Source: Oscillospiraceae bacterium (GTDB lineage Bacteria; Bacillota; Clostridia; Saccharofermentanales; Fastidiosipilaceae). Taken from it: 53,417 nt of DNA. Each line of letters begins with the position of its first letter. The first letter of the stretch is position 1. The position numbers and the translations under genes were made by a program. The DNA lies in assembly GCA_029983685.1 (NCBI GenBank), contig JASBZA010000011.1, positions 1-53,417 on the forward strand. Direction: 5' to 3'. Under the pieces are notes generated by a model. It was given only the letters and a program-made list of their open reading frames with translations. It was not told the DNA's origin and did not search any database. Shown here in pieces: positions 24,490-33,923 of the stretch.

Positions 24490-25767
24490 ATGCATTTAAC
24501 TCAAGAGCAAGAAGCCATCTATAAGGGTCAAGAAGGAGAGACCAAGGCCAAAATCATGGAGACCTTGGTGCGCTATGGCACTTTGTTCGGTGCCGATAAG
24601 ATGGTGCCGGTTACGAGTGCTTACGGCCACCTGGTTACCAGTTTCGGCCTTAACGTGATCTCTCCGGTTTACGACTTGATGGATGAACTTATCGAAGCTG
24701 GCATCATGGCGGATCAAAAATTTTCTATTGATCCCAGGCCTCTGGATGACAATGTCCCGAAAAACTTCTTGCAGAATTTAGTTTTCAAGAAATTCATGTA
24801 CTCCAAGCAGGAAGACTACGAAGCGCAATTGGAAAAAATCGGCCTCTTGGATAAGAAAGCCTCTACCTGTGCCTGCTACTTCGATGAGGTCGGCAATATT
24901 CCGAAAGAAGGCGATGTCTTATCCTGGGCAGAGTCCTCGGCTGTGGTTTATGCCAACTCAGTTTTAGGTGCCAGGTGCAATAGAAACTCCGGTATTATCG
25001 AACTTTTCGGATCAATCCTGGGCATGGTGCCGCATTTCGGTCTCTTGACCGATGAGGGCCGCAAGGCCAGCTGGCGGGTGGAAGTTCGCTGCAAGGAACT
25101 TCCCAACGCGCAAGTCCTGGGTAGTGCCATAGGTATGAAGGTCATGGAAGATGTGCCCTATGTCATCGGTCTGGATAAATTCTTAGGCCATGAGTTGAAT
25201 GACGAGAACAAAACCTATCTCAAGAACTTCGGTGCCGCAACCGCATCCAATGGTGCAGTAGGCCTTTATCACATTGACAATCTGACACCCGAGGCCAAAG
25301 CGCAAGGCGAGTCCTTGATTCTGCCTGATGCCAAGACCTATATCATTGATGATGCCGAGTTGAAGCGCGTAGTCGATTCTTACCCGGTCATGTGGAAAGA
25401 CAAGACCGCCAAGCCCAAACTCTGCTTTGTCGGCTGCCCCCATGCATCTTTGGCCGAGATGAAAGACTGGGTTCACAAAATTGATGAAGGCCTCAAGGAA
25501 AAGGGCAACAGCAAGGTGCAAATTCCTACGGTTATTACCTCTGCGCCGGGCGTTTTGGAAGAATTCCAAAAGACGCCGGAAGCAAGCCTGGCCAAAGCAC
25601 TAGGTATCGTGGTGAGTTATATTTGCCCCTTGATGTATATGAATAATCCTTTGACGGCCAAACAACCCGTCATTACCAACTCCAACAAGCTCAGGACCTA
25701 TTCAACGGCCAGATTCTATGAAGATAAGGCGATTTTAGAGCAAATTACAGGAGGTCAGCATGCGTAA
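24490..25767 (+). CDS. Aconitase X catalytic (large) subunit
   Basis: This 425-residue protein is of the AcnX family (formerly DUF521). Family features are WAESSAVVYANSVLGARCNR (about 147-166), LCFVGCPHASLAEMKDW, and the Cys-containing YICPLMYMNNPLT with the downstream VITNSNK. Known members dehydrate cis-3-hydroxyproline in bacteria or phosphomevalonate in archaea and carry an Fe-S cluster. The large and small subunits are separate genes here, overlapping by 8 bases. Pairing with an OYE-type reductase instead of a proline-pathway reductase leaves the substrate open. GARCNR has Cys where my memory of the family has Thr, which could add a cluster ligand. Confidence 0.85.
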   Translation: MHLTQEQEAIYKGQEGETKAKIMETLVRYGTLFGADKMVPVTSAYGHLVTSFGLNVISPVYDLMDELIEAGIMADQKFSIDPRPLDDNVPKNFLQNLVFKKFMYSKQEDYEAQLEKIGLLDKKASTCACYFDEVGNIPKEGDVLSWAESSAVVYANSVLGARCNRNSGIIELFGSILGMVPHFGLLTDEGRKASWRVEVRCKELPNAQVLGSAIGMKVMEDVPYVIGLDKFLGHELNDENKTYLKNFGAATASNGAVGLYHIDNLTPEAKAQGESLILPDAKTYIIDDAELKRVVDSYPVMWKDKTAKPKLCFVGCPHASLAEMKDWVHKIDEGLKEKGNSKVQIPTVITSAPGVLEEFQKTPEASLAKALGIVVSYICPLMYMNNPLTAKQPVITNSNKLRTYSTARFYEDKAILEQITGGQHA

Positions 25768-26200
25768 ATTTCAAGGCAGAGTCGTAGCACCGGGAAGGGC
25801 CAAGGCCCAAGCCCTTGTTTCCAAGCAAGGTTTTAATACCCTGGCCAGTTATCAGAAAAGTTTTCTAGTGCATGATAAAAAAGCCACTTGTAGTGACCAG
25901 AATAACCCGGATATTTATAAAAAGCCCATGGCAGGTGTGGCTTTATGCCTGCCTCAGACCATAGGGTCTACTACGGGCGGCATGATTCTCTATACGGCAG
26001 CGGCTTACGGCAGACAGCCTGCTTGCATGCTTTTTGCCGAAAAGATTGACTCTTTGGCCGCAGCAGGCGTTTTGCTGGTCGATATCTGGACCGATCAGGA
26101 TATGCCGACCATTGATGATTTGGGCCAAGAATTTCTGGATTATGTCCAAAATGGTATGCAGATTACGGTAGAAGAAGACGGTGTTGTTATCGTAGAGTAA
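25760..26200 (+). CDS. Aconitase X swivelling (small) subunit
   Basis: This 146-residue protein is of the AcnX small-subunit family (DUF126). It starts with FQGRVVAPGRAKAQALVSKQ and has the active-site loop LPQTIGSTTGGMILYTAAAY followed by PACMLF. As I recall, the family usually has GSSSGS in this loop, with a Ser that takes the proton. Here it is GSTTGG, which may mark a different specificity. Its ATG overlaps the large-subunit end, with AGGAGG just upstream. Confidence 0.82.
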   Translation: MRKFQGRVVAPGRAKAQALVSKQGFNTLASYQKSFLVHDKKATCSDQNNPDIYKKPMAGVALCLPQTIGSTTGGMILYTAAAYGRQPACMLFAEKIDSLAAAGVLLVDIWTDQDMPTIDDLGQEFLDYVQNGMQITVEEDGVVIVE

Positions 26201-26223
26201 GAAAATATTGAGCGTATTTCTAT

Positions 26224-26279
26224 TAGGATTATAAAGCAGGCTATTCTTAAAATAGAAGAAACATTGCCTTATAATCCTA
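26224..26279 (+). terminator. Long hairpin after the AcnX genes
   Basis: TAGGATTATAAAGCA (26224-26238) pairs with TGCCTTATAATCCTA (26265-26279) with one mismatch, and an inner CTATT/AATAG pair (26241-26245, 26251-26255) continues the fold. There is no U-run behind it. It ends the flavoprotein-AcnX unit just upstream of the next promoter. It could also be a DNA site for a regulator. Confidence 0.5.
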
Positions 26280-26287
26280 TTCTCATC

Positions 26288-26316
26288 TTGCAAGTTTGTG
26301 ATTTATGCCCTAGTAT
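26288..26316 (+). promoter_or_regulatory. Promoter of the oligosaccharide import operon
   Basis: TTGCAA (26288-26293) and TAGTAT (26311-26316) are 17 bases apart. Transcription would begin near 26323, about 58 bases before the ATG of the binding lipoprotein. Confidence 0.5.
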
Positions 26317-26380
26317 TACAGTGAAATTATATTCTTTTGGATATTTTGCACTTAACAAAGGAATAAGGAGGAGAAGAAAG

Positions 26381-28072
26381 ATGAAGCATCGTAATGTGTG
26401 GACTAAATTGTTAGCGCTTACATTGTCGGTTAGCTTGTTCACATCTCTTGCCGCTTGTGGCAAGGGCGGTGACGCAAAACCTAGTGGTAGCAATAACGAA
26501 GCAAGTCAATCTCAGACAATGTCGGGAAGCGATGGAAACGCAGGTGGAAGTGTAGTGGCCAAGGGTGAGGAATTGCCAATTTTGCCTGAGCCTAAAACCT
26601 ATACGGCTATGGTTATCCAGACATCGGCTCTTAAGGCAGCCGGAGACAAATATTGTGTCCAGAAGGCGGCTGAGGAGACTAATATCAGCTTTGAGTGGAG
26701 TGAGGTGCCCAGTTCCGGTTGGACTGAGCGTATTAATATTTTGTTTAACACCGACTCTATCCCCGATGTCATCATCGGTGATGCCGGCGTTTCGCAAAAC
26801 TATGAACAGCTACTGACTTTGGATGATTACATTGATGACTACGCACCCAACGTTAAAGCCTTCTTAGAAGAAAGACCCGAGTACAATGCGGCTTTGAGAG
26901 CACCCGATGGAAAGATTCATGCTTTCCCTATAGGTGATGAAGCGTATTCCAACAAGGTAGATGCCAAGATGTGGATCAATACCGAGTGGTTGGACAAGCT
27001 GGGTCTGGAGATGCCTACAACGCTCGACGAGTTCGAAAATGTCTTGCGTGCTTTTAAAGAGAAAGATCCCAACGGTAATAATCAGGCCGATGAAATGCCT
27101 CTGACCTTCAGAAATGTATGGGGATGGGCACAAGGTGCCGAGACCTACTTTGGCCCCTTCGGTGTTGTCGAGAACTCTTCTCATGTTTTCTTAGATAAGG
27201 ATAACAAGGTGGTTTTCTCGCCCCAGGAAGACGGTTATAAGCTGGCCTTACAATGGTTCAACAAACTCTACAACGAAGGTCTCTTAGATCCTGATGCTTT
27301 TGTTATGAGTTCGGATGAATACGCCGTACGTGACGGCGGCCGCGACATCGTCGGTGCTTTGGCCGGTTACAACCCCAGCGAAGTAGGCGTCGATAACGGC
27401 GAGAATAACGACCGTTACAAGACCTTGCCTGCTTTGGTAGGACCTAACGGTGATCAGATGGTCGGCTTCAACTACATTCTGAGAACAGACGGTTACTCCA
27501 TCAACAAAAATGCCGAGATGCCTGAAGCTCTGGTACGTTTCTATGACTACGTGAACTCCAGTGTCCAGCTGAAATTAGAATGGGGACGTGGTAAAGAAGG
27601 AGACTTCTGGGAATGGACCACCAACGATAAGGGAGAGAAAGCTCCTATGTTTATCGAGCATACGCCGGAAGAATGGAAAGCCTTAGGCTACACCAGCCGT
27701 GCTGAGTACAGACAAGCCGAGTCCTTTGCCGGCCAAACTCCGGGTCTTTATACCGAAGAGTTAGATAAGTCTAAAGTAATCGATCCCAAGGCTAAGACAG
27801 ACTGGGGTGTTTTGGGTGTCAAATCCTGGGAGCCTTTCGCCGTGTACGGACTTCCTCCCGGCACAGCTACACCTGAAAACTCTGAGAGAAGAGCCATTCT
27901 CTTGACGGATATCGATAACTATCTGTCCAAATTTATCGCCGATTCCGTGATGAGCGGGTTGACCGACGAGAAGTGGGACCAGCACTTGAAGACCTTGGGT
28001 GATCTGAAAGTACAAGAATATGTCAAGCTCTGCCAGGAATATACCGACGCTGTAAATAGCGTGAACAACTAG
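26381..28072 (+). CDS. Oligosaccharide-binding lipoprotein (LplA-like)
   Basis: This 563-residue extracellular binding protein belongs to the large type that works with LplB/YtcP permeases. The signal ends in the lipobox SLAAC (Cys at about 26), followed by a Gly/Ser/Asn-rich linker and the binding fold. The frame is open back to 26264, but AAGGAGGAG 10 bases before the ATG at 26381 and the signal peptide fix the start. With GH95, GH4 and GH2 enzymes downstream it probably takes up a branched, fucose- or galactose-containing oligosaccharide. Confidence 0.9.
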   Translation: MKHRNVWTKLLALTLSVSLFTSLAACGKGGDAKPSGSNNEASQSQTMSGSDGNAGGSVVAKGEELPILPEPKTYTAMVIQTSALKAAGDKYCVQKAAEETNISFEWSEVPSSGWTERINILFNTDSIPDVIIGDAGVSQNYEQLLTLDDYIDDYAPNVKAFLEERPEYNAALRAPDGKIHAFPIGDEAYSNKVDAKMWINTEWLDKLGLEMPTTLDEFENVLRAFKEKDPNGNNQADEMPLTFRNVWGWAQGAETYFGPFGVVENSSHVFLDKDNKVVFSPQEDGYKLALQWFNKLYNEGLLDPDAFVMSSDEYAVRDGGRDIVGALAGYNPSEVGVDNGENNDRYKTLPALVGPNGDQMVGFNYILRTDGYSINKNAEMPEALVRFYDYVNSSVQLKLEWGRGKEGDFWEWTTNDKGEKAPMFIEHTPEEWKALGYTSRAEYRQAESFAGQTPGLYTEELDKSKVIDPKAKTDWGVLGVKSWEPFAVYGLPPGTATPENSERRAILLTDIDNYLSKFIADSVMSGLTDEKWDQHLKTLGDLKVQEYVKLCQEYTDAVNSVNN

Positions 28073-28094
28073 GTCTGTTGTTTGCTGATTCTTT

Positions 28095-28128
28095 GTTGCA
28101 CTAGTAGGGATACTAGTGCAACCTTTTT
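28095..28128 (+). terminator. Strong terminator behind the binding protein
   Basis: A perfect 12-bp stem (28095-28106 with 28111-28122) with loop GGGA is followed by CTTTTT. It lies between the binding protein and its permeases. It probably terminates part of the transcripts, so the binding protein is made in excess and the permeases arise from read-through. Confidence 0.8.
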
Positions 28129-28145
28129 AGAAGGGTTTTACCAAG

Positions 28146-29114
28146 ATGGACAATGCATCTGCGAAAAATGTGCCGGCCGCCAATGCCAAAAAAGAGCTCA
28201 GAGCACTCAAGTGGCGCCAATATAAGAAAAATATCCGTAAAACTTGGGTCTTGTATCTTTTCGTTTTGCCGGCCCTTATTTATATGCTGCTTTTTAACTA
28301 CCTTCCCATGTACGGCGTTCAGATTGCTTTTCGCGACTATAAAGCAACGCAAGGGATTATAGGGAGTAAGTGGGTCGGTTTTAAGCATTTCAAAACTTTT
28401 TTTGAATCCTATCAATTTGGCCAGCTGATAAAAAATACTTTGGCCTTGAGCTTTTATTCGCTGATAGCCGGTTTTCCCTTTCCGGTTATCTACGCGCTAT
28501 TTTTAACCTATCTGGATTCCAATCGCCTAAGGCGCAGTTCGCAGATGATTACCTATGCCCCGCACTTTATTTCCACTGTGGTTTATGTCGGTATGATTAC
28601 ACTTTTCTTAGGGCGAGAGGGTGTGGTCAATAACCTCATAGCGAAGTTAGGCGCTTCTCCTGTCCCTTTTATGGGTAAGGGAGAATGGTTCCGCCATATC
28701 TATGTCTGGTCCGGTATTTTAAAAAGCACCGGATGGAACTCCATCATGTACATTTCGGTTTTGGCAACCGTACCGCCCGAACTTCATGAGGCCGCTATTG
28801 TGGACGGGGCCAATAAAAGGCAACGTATGTTATATATCGATTTGCCGACCTTGTTGCCTACCATGATTATTCTGCTTATCTTGAATACCGGCCAGTTACT
28901 CAATGTCGGTTTCGAAAAAGCTTTCCTACTGCAAAACTCCGTTAACTTGGACTATTCGGAAATCATTTCGACTTATGTCTATAAAATCGGTATTCTCAGC
29001 AGTCAGTTTTCCTATTCTGCCGCTATCGGTTTATTTAATAACGTAATTAACTTTGCAGTCATTTTGTTTGTTAATAAGATGGCAGCCAAATATAGTGAAA
29101 TCAGTTTGTGGTAA
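28146..29114 (+). CDS. ABC importer permease, LplB-like
   Basis: This 322-residue permease has a basic cytoplasmic N-terminus, six hydrophobic segments and the EAA loop HEAAIVDGANKRQRMLYIDL (about 217-236). The stretch FNYLPMYGVQIAFRDYKATQ near 57-76 is typical of the LplB/YteP family of oligosaccharide importers. It pairs with the next gene, 12 bases downstream. Confidence 0.92.
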   Translation: MDNASAKNVPAANAKKELRALKWRQYKKNIRKTWVLYLFVLPALIYMLLFNYLPMYGVQIAFRDYKATQGIIGSKWVGFKHFKTFFESYQFGQLIKNTLALSFYSLIAGFPFPVIYALFLTYLDSNRLRRSSQMITYAPHFISTVVYVGMITLFLGREGVVNNLIAKLGASPVPFMGKGEWFRHIYVWSGILKSTGWNSIMYISVLATVPPELHEAAIVDGANKRQRMLYIDLPTLLPTMIILLILNTGQLLNVGFEKAFLLQNSVNLDYSEIISTYVYKIGILSSQFSYSAAIGLFNNVINFAVILFVNKMAAKYSEISLW

Positions 29115-29126
29115 GGAGGAGAAGAG

Positions 29127-30023
29127 ATGGAAAAACAAAAGAATTATAAAATTAAAACAGACCTCGTTACCAATTTAGTCATCAATATTACGATTATCCT
29201 CTTCACGGCTATCGTTTTCTATGCACTCTATTTTGTCGTCATTGCTTCTATCAGTGATCCGGACAAAACGGCGGCCGGTGAAGTGTTGCTCTTGCCCAAA
29301 GGTGTTTCCTTTAAGCCCTACTGGTATATTTTCAGAGATAAGCGTATAGTATCCGGCTATGCCAACAGTATTTTCTATACTTTCTTCGGAACTTTATTAA
29401 GCTTGTTTATAACCATACCGGCAGCCTATGCCTTATCCAGGCAGGATTTCGTGGGTAGGAAAGTCATTATGCGTCTTATGTTATTTACCATGTACTTTGG
29501 CGGTGGTCTAATCCCGACCTATATGGTTATTGACAGCTTGAACCTGGTAAACACCCGAGCTATTCTGGTCATCTTGGGTTCCTTTTCGGTCTATAATCTC
29601 ATTTTGGCCCGGACTTTTTTCCAGACCAATATCCCTCTGGAATTACAGGAAGCGGCAGAGATTGACGGATGCAGTGTTACGCGCTTCTTTTTCTCTATAG
29701 CCCTGCCTTTGTCCAAATCTATTATCGCCATTATGACGCTCTACTATGCCGTGGCCAGATGGAACAGTTTCTTTGATGCCTTGATTTATATTAGTTCAGC
29801 CTCTAAGTATCCGCTCCAGCTCATCTTGCGCGATATCCTTATCCAAGGCCAAAACCTACAGGCGGATGTTACAGACCCTGATGCGTTTTACGAGATGCAA
29901 AGGATTTCCAGGACGATCCGCTACGGTGTTATCATCGTGTCCTCTTTACCTGTTTTGATTATCTATCCTTTTGTACAAAAACACTTTGTCAAAGGTGTCA
30001 TGATCGGATCAGTGAAGGGCTAA
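29127..30023 (+). CDS. ABC importer permease, YtcP/LplC-like
   Basis: This 298-residue partner permease has FGGGLIPTYMVIDSLNLVNT-type sequence typical of YtcP/LplC, an EAA loop LQEAAEIDGCSVTRFFFSIA, and the C-terminal FVKGVMIGSVKG. GGAGGAG precedes the ATG. As with the first importer, no ATPase gene is in the unit. Confidence 0.92.
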   Translation: MEKQKNYKIKTDLVTNLVINITIILFTAIVFYALYFVVIASISDPDKTAAGEVLLLPKGVSFKPYWYIFRDKRIVSGYANSIFYTFFGTLLSLFITIPAAYALSRQDFVGRKVIMRLMLFTMYFGGGLIPTYMVIDSLNLVNTRAILVILGSFSVYNLILARTFFQTNIPLELQEAAEIDGCSVTRFFFSIALPLSKSIIAIMTLYYAVARWNSFFDALIYISSASKYPLQLILRDILIQGQNLQADVTDPDAFYEMQRISRTIRYGVIIVSSLPVLIIYPFVQKHFVKGVMIGSVKG

Positions 30024-30066
30024 GGCGGCAAGACTTTTATTTGATTGATTAGTCGATTTATGTATT

Positions 30067-30108
30067 AATACTAGTGAAAGTACCTCGGTGTTTTCACTAG
30101 TATTTTTT
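30067..30108 (+). terminator. Terminator between permeases and glycosidases
   Basis: A perfect 13-bp stem (30067-30079 with 30092-30104) is followed by a T-run to 30108. The upper stem shares the core TACTAGTG with the terminator at 28095. It separates the transporter genes from the glycosidase genes, so the latter depend on read-through or their own promoter. Confidence 0.75.
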
Positions 30109-30146
30109 ATGGGAAAAACACTGTCTTTTATGTAATGGAGAATAAC

Positions 30147-32393
30147 ATGAAAAAATTATTCTATACAAAACCGGCCGCAGAGTGGAACGAAGCCCTGCCT
30201 ATCGGAAACGGAAGGCTCGGGGCTATGATTTTCGGCAATCCCGCTAGGGAAAGACTCCAATTAAATGAGGATAGTGTGTGGTATGGAGGCCCCATAGACC
30301 GGGTAAATCCGGCGGCAGCGGAGCATTTGGACCAGGTCCGGCAGCTTATTTTAGAAGGCAGGATTCCCGAAGCTGAAAAACTATTAGAATTCGCATTTTC
30401 GGGGACGCCTCAAAGTCAAAGACCTTATCAGTCTCTGGGCGACTTGACCCTCACCTTTTCACCTCGTGAATTAGAGACTTCTTCTTATGTTCGCGAATTA
30501 AATCTGGAAAATGCCATCCACCGTGTGGCATATACTTTAGATAATCCCGAGGCGACTACTATTAGCCGAGAAAGCTTTGCCAGCTATCCGGACCATGTCA
30601 TTGCCTTACATATAAAGAGCAGTACGCCTGCTATGTTGAATGTCTTTTGTCTTTTAACGCGTGAGCGTTTTTATGACCATAGTTGGGCCCTGGATGATTG
30701 CACGGTTGCTATGGACGGTAATCTGGGTAAAGGCGGTAGCGATTTTGTCGTGGTATTGAAGGCTCTGGCTGTGGACGGGACTGTCAGGACTATGGGCGAA
30801 CATTTAATCGTGGAAGGAGCCGGTGAAGTCCTACTTTTATTGACAGCGGCAACCGGTTTTAGACATGAAGATCCGCTCCAGGCTTGTATAGACACTTTGA
30901 TGAAAGCATCTCGGTATTCCTACGATGCGCTTAAAAAAAGACATGTAGAAGACTACCGGAAGCTCTTCTCCCGGGTGGATTTTACGATCGAGTCTTCCGA
31001 AGACCGGTCCATGCTCCCGACCGATGAGCGCTTGCAGGCTTTTTCTATGGACCATCCGGATAAGGGTATGGTGGAGCTTTTGTACCATTACGGACGCTAC
31101 CTTCTTATTTCGTCCAGCCGAGAAGGCTCCTTGCCGGCAAATTTACAAGGCATATGGAATCCCCACATGCTTCCGCCTTGGGACTCTAAATACACCATTA
31201 ACATTAATACGGAGATGAATTATTGGCCGGCCTTGCCGTCTAATTTGGCTGAGTGTCAATTGCCGCTATTTGATTTATTGGAGCGCTTGGTCTGGAACGG
31301 TCGCTCTACTGCGGAGCGGATGTATAAGTGCAGAGGTTTTGTGGCGCATCATAATACGGACATCTGGGCGGATACGGCCCCGCAAGATATCTATATTCCG
31401 GCTAGCTATTGGGTCATGGGTGGCGCCTGGTTAAGCTTACATATTTGGCAACACTACCTATATACCCAAGATATAGACTTCTTAAAAAAATATTATTACG
31501 TCTTGGAAGAAGCGGCATTGTTCTTTGAGGACTTTCTTATAGCTTACGGAGACTACCTGCTAACCTGTCCGTCGGTCTCACCTGAGAATACCTATAGGCT
31601 GGAGGACGGGACAGAGGGCAGAGTCTGTGCAGGCCCTAGTATGGATAATGAAATCTTATTGGATTTATTTTCTGCTTGTATTGGGGCCGGGGAAATCTTG
31701 CATATCCCGGAAGAAAAGCTCACCATCTACCGCGATCTACGGGCAAAACTGCCGCCTATTCGAATCGGAAAGCACGGCCAAATTATGGAGTGGCTGGAAG
31801 ACTATGAAGAAGTGGAGCCCGGGCATAGGCATATTTCACATTTATTTGCCTTGTATCCTTCGGATCGCATTAGCCGAGACCAAACGCCCGACTTAGCGGA
31901 AGCGGCCAAAGTGACCCTGGAAAGACGATTGAAAAACGGCGGAGGCCACACCGGTTGGAGTATGGCCTGGATAATCAATATGTATGCCCGGTTGTGGGAT
32001 GCGGAAGCTTGTTTTCTTAATATAAGGAAATTCATCGTAAATTCGGTCTTGCCCAACGGTTTCGGAACGCATCCCCCTTTCCAAATTGACGGTAATTTCG
32101 GCTTTGCTGCAGCCGTTGTGGAGATGTTGGTCCAGTCTAACCCGGATAGGGTGATTCTCCTGCCGGCTTTACCTAAAGCATGGGCGGACGGAAAACTGAC
32201 CGGTATCAAAATCGTGGGCAATGCCGAAGTCGATGTCGAGTGGAAAAACGGCTGCCTCGATACCTTTACAATAAGAACGCATCAAGCGCTTGATACAACT
32301 ATTTTGTTTAAAGAGGGTACTGAAGCTGTATTCTCCGAATTGCACCTCAGTCTCCCTCAGGAGAGTCAATACCATTATAAAAATAAAAAATAA
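30147..32393 (+). CDS. GH95 alpha-L-fucosidase/alpha-L-galactosidase
   Basis: This 748-residue inverting glycosidase of family 95 shows LPIGNGRLGAMIFG, EDSVWYGGPIDR, the Asn pair in NINTEMNYWPA (N352, N354), the acid in EEVEPGHRHISHLF (E555 or E557) and QIDGNFGF (D648), all at positions expected from the characterised AfcA enzyme. It has no signal peptide and so acts in the cytoplasm. The ATG at 30147 is chosen over the in-frame one at 30135 because GGAG lies 6 bases before it. Fucose versus L-galactose specificity cannot be read safely from sequence. Confidence 0.9.
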   Translation: MKKLFYTKPAAEWNEALPIGNGRLGAMIFGNPARERLQLNEDSVWYGGPIDRVNPAAAEHLDQVRQLILEGRIPEAEKLLEFAFSGTPQSQRPYQSLGDLTLTFSPRELETSSYVRELNLENAIHRVAYTLDNPEATTISRESFASYPDHVIALHIKSSTPAMLNVFCLLTRERFYDHSWALDDCTVAMDGNLGKGGSDFVVVLKALAVDGTVRTMGEHLIVEGAGEVLLLLTAATGFRHEDPLQACIDTLMKASRYSYDALKKRHVEDYRKLFSRVDFTIESSEDRSMLPTDERLQAFSMDHPDKGMVELLYHYGRYLLISSSREGSLPANLQGIWNPHMLPPWDSKYTININTEMNYWPALPSNLAECQLPLFDLLERLVWNGRSTAERMYKCRGFVAHHNTDIWADTAPQDIYIPASYWVMGGAWLSLHIWQHYLYTQDIDFLKKYYYVLEEAALFFEDFLIAYGDYLLTCPSVSPENTYRLEDGTEGRVCAGPSMDNEILLDLFSACIGAGEILHIPEEKLTIYRDLRAKLPPIRIGKHGQIMEWLEDYEEVEPGHRHISHLFALYPSDRISRDQTPDLAEAAKVTLERRLKNGGGHTGWSMAWIINMYARLWDAEACFLNIRKFIVNSVLPNGFGTHPPFQIDGNFGFAAAVVEMLVQSNPDRVILLPALPKAWADGKLTGIKIVGNAEVDVEWKNGCLDTFTIRTHQALDTTILFKEGTEAVFSELHLSLPQESQYHYKNKK

Positions 32394-32407
32394 AAGCGGA
32401 GGAGTCT

Positions 32408-33877
32408 ATGAAAATTGCTTTTATCGGTGCCGGAAGTTTGATTTTTACCAGAACACTTTTTACCGACTTGATGTCGGTAGAGGCCTTAAGGGATGCGGAG
32501 ATTGCATTCTGTGACATCAACCCCTTTAACCTGGAGAAGGTGACGCAGATTTGCCAAAGAGATTTAGACTACAACCAAATCCCCATCAAAATTCAGCCTA
32601 CCCTGGATAGGCGAGAAGCCTTTAAGGATGCCAACTATATTGTCAACTGCGTCCGAATCGGCGGCTTGGAAGCCTTTGAGATGGATATCGATATTCCCTT
32701 GAAATACGGAGTAGACCAGTGCGTCGGCGATACGCTTTGCATAGGCGGTATTATGTACGGTCAGCGTGTCATTGCCGAGCTTTTGGACTTCTGTAAAGAC
32801 ATCAGAGAAGTGGCAGTACCCGATGCCCTTATGCTGAATTATTCCAACCCCAATGCCATGGCCACCTGGGCCTGCAATAAGTACGGCAAAGTTCCCACCA
32901 TCGGCCTGTGCCACGGTGAAATTCACGGGGAATTCCAGATTGCGGAAGTCCTTGGTATTCCGCGCGACGAACTGGATATCATCTGTGCCGGAATCAATCA
33001 CCAGACTTGGTATATCTCGATTAAACACAATGGCCAAGAACTAAAAGACCAATTACTCGACAAGTACGAAAATCATCCTAAATATAAGGAAGAAGAAAAG
33101 GTGCGTATCGATATGCTACGCCGATTCGGCTACTACTCAACCGAGTCCAACGGCCACCTGTCCGAATATTTGGCCTGGTACAGGAAAAGACCGGATGAAA
33201 TTAAGGACTGGATAAGCTTAGATTCCTGGATTCTGGGTGAAACCGGCGGTTATCTTCGTGTGACGCGGGAAGGACGGCACTGGTTTGACCAAGAATTTCC
33301 TAAACTCCTGGAAGAACCGCCCAAAAAGTACGACGGCAGTGCGCGCAGTTTGGAACATGGATCTTATATCATCGAATCACTGGAGACCGGAAAAATGTAC
33401 CGCGGCCACTTCAATGTCATGAACGAAGGCTGTATCACCAATCTTCCGGCGGAGTCTGTGGTGGAAGTCCCTTGCTATGTGGATGGCAACGGCATCTCCG
33501 TTCCGAAAATCGGAGACCTTCCCTTAGGCTGTGCGGCCGTATGCTCAGAGTCCATCTGGGTTCAAAAGTTGGCCGTTGAAGCAGCCGTGAAGGGTGATGC
33601 CACAATCTTAAAGCAGGCTGCCCTGATGGATCCTTTGACCGGAGCGGTTTGTAATCCTCCCGAAGTTTGGCAAATGGTCGATGAAATGCTGGTAGCCCAA
33701 GCCGAATGGTTGCCTCAGTATAAAGAAGAGATTGAATTGGCCAAAGCGCGTTTGGCCTCGGGAAATCTTATTCCTATCCGTGAAAATTATAGGGGCGCGG
33801 CACGTCTGCACGAAAAGAGCATTGAAGAAATCAATGCAGAAAGAGCCAAGTATGATTTGACGGCTAAAAAGGAATAA
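32408..33877 (+). CDS. GH4 alpha-galactosidase/alpha-glucosidase-type enzyme
   Basis: This 489-residue enzyme belongs to family 4, which uses NAD+ and a divalent metal in an oxidation-elimination mechanism. It starts with the dinucleotide-binding KIAFIGAGSLIF and has metal ligands in GLCHGE (C168, H169) and GINHQ (H198). SNGHLSEYLAWYRK resembles the MelA alpha-galactosidase branch more than the LplD galacturonidase branch. It is cytoplasmic. GGAGG precedes the ATG, 14 bases after the GH95 gene. Confidence 0.88.
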   Translation: MKIAFIGAGSLIFTRTLFTDLMSVEALRDAEIAFCDINPFNLEKVTQICQRDLDYNQIPIKIQPTLDRREAFKDANYIVNCVRIGGLEAFEMDIDIPLKYGVDQCVGDTLCIGGIMYGQRVIAELLDFCKDIREVAVPDALMLNYSNPNAMATWACNKYGKVPTIGLCHGEIHGEFQIAEVLGIPRDELDIICAGINHQTWYISIKHNGQELKDQLLDKYENHPKYKEEEKVRIDMLRRFGYYSTESNGHLSEYLAWYRKRPDEIKDWISLDSWILGETGGYLRVTREGRHWFDQEFPKLLEEPPKKYDGSARSLEHGSYIIESLETGKMYRGHFNVMNEGCITNLPAESVVEVPCYVDGNGISVPKIGDLPLGCAAVCSESIWVQKLAVEAAVKGDATILKQAALMDPLTGAVCNPPEVWQMVDEMLVAQAEWLPQYKEEIELAKARLASGNLIPIRENYRGAARLHEKSIEEINAERAKYDLTAKKE

Positions 33878-33923
33878 CAGATTTATTGCCATAAGTTAGA
33901 GAACAAGAAATAAGGAGCGTTAT

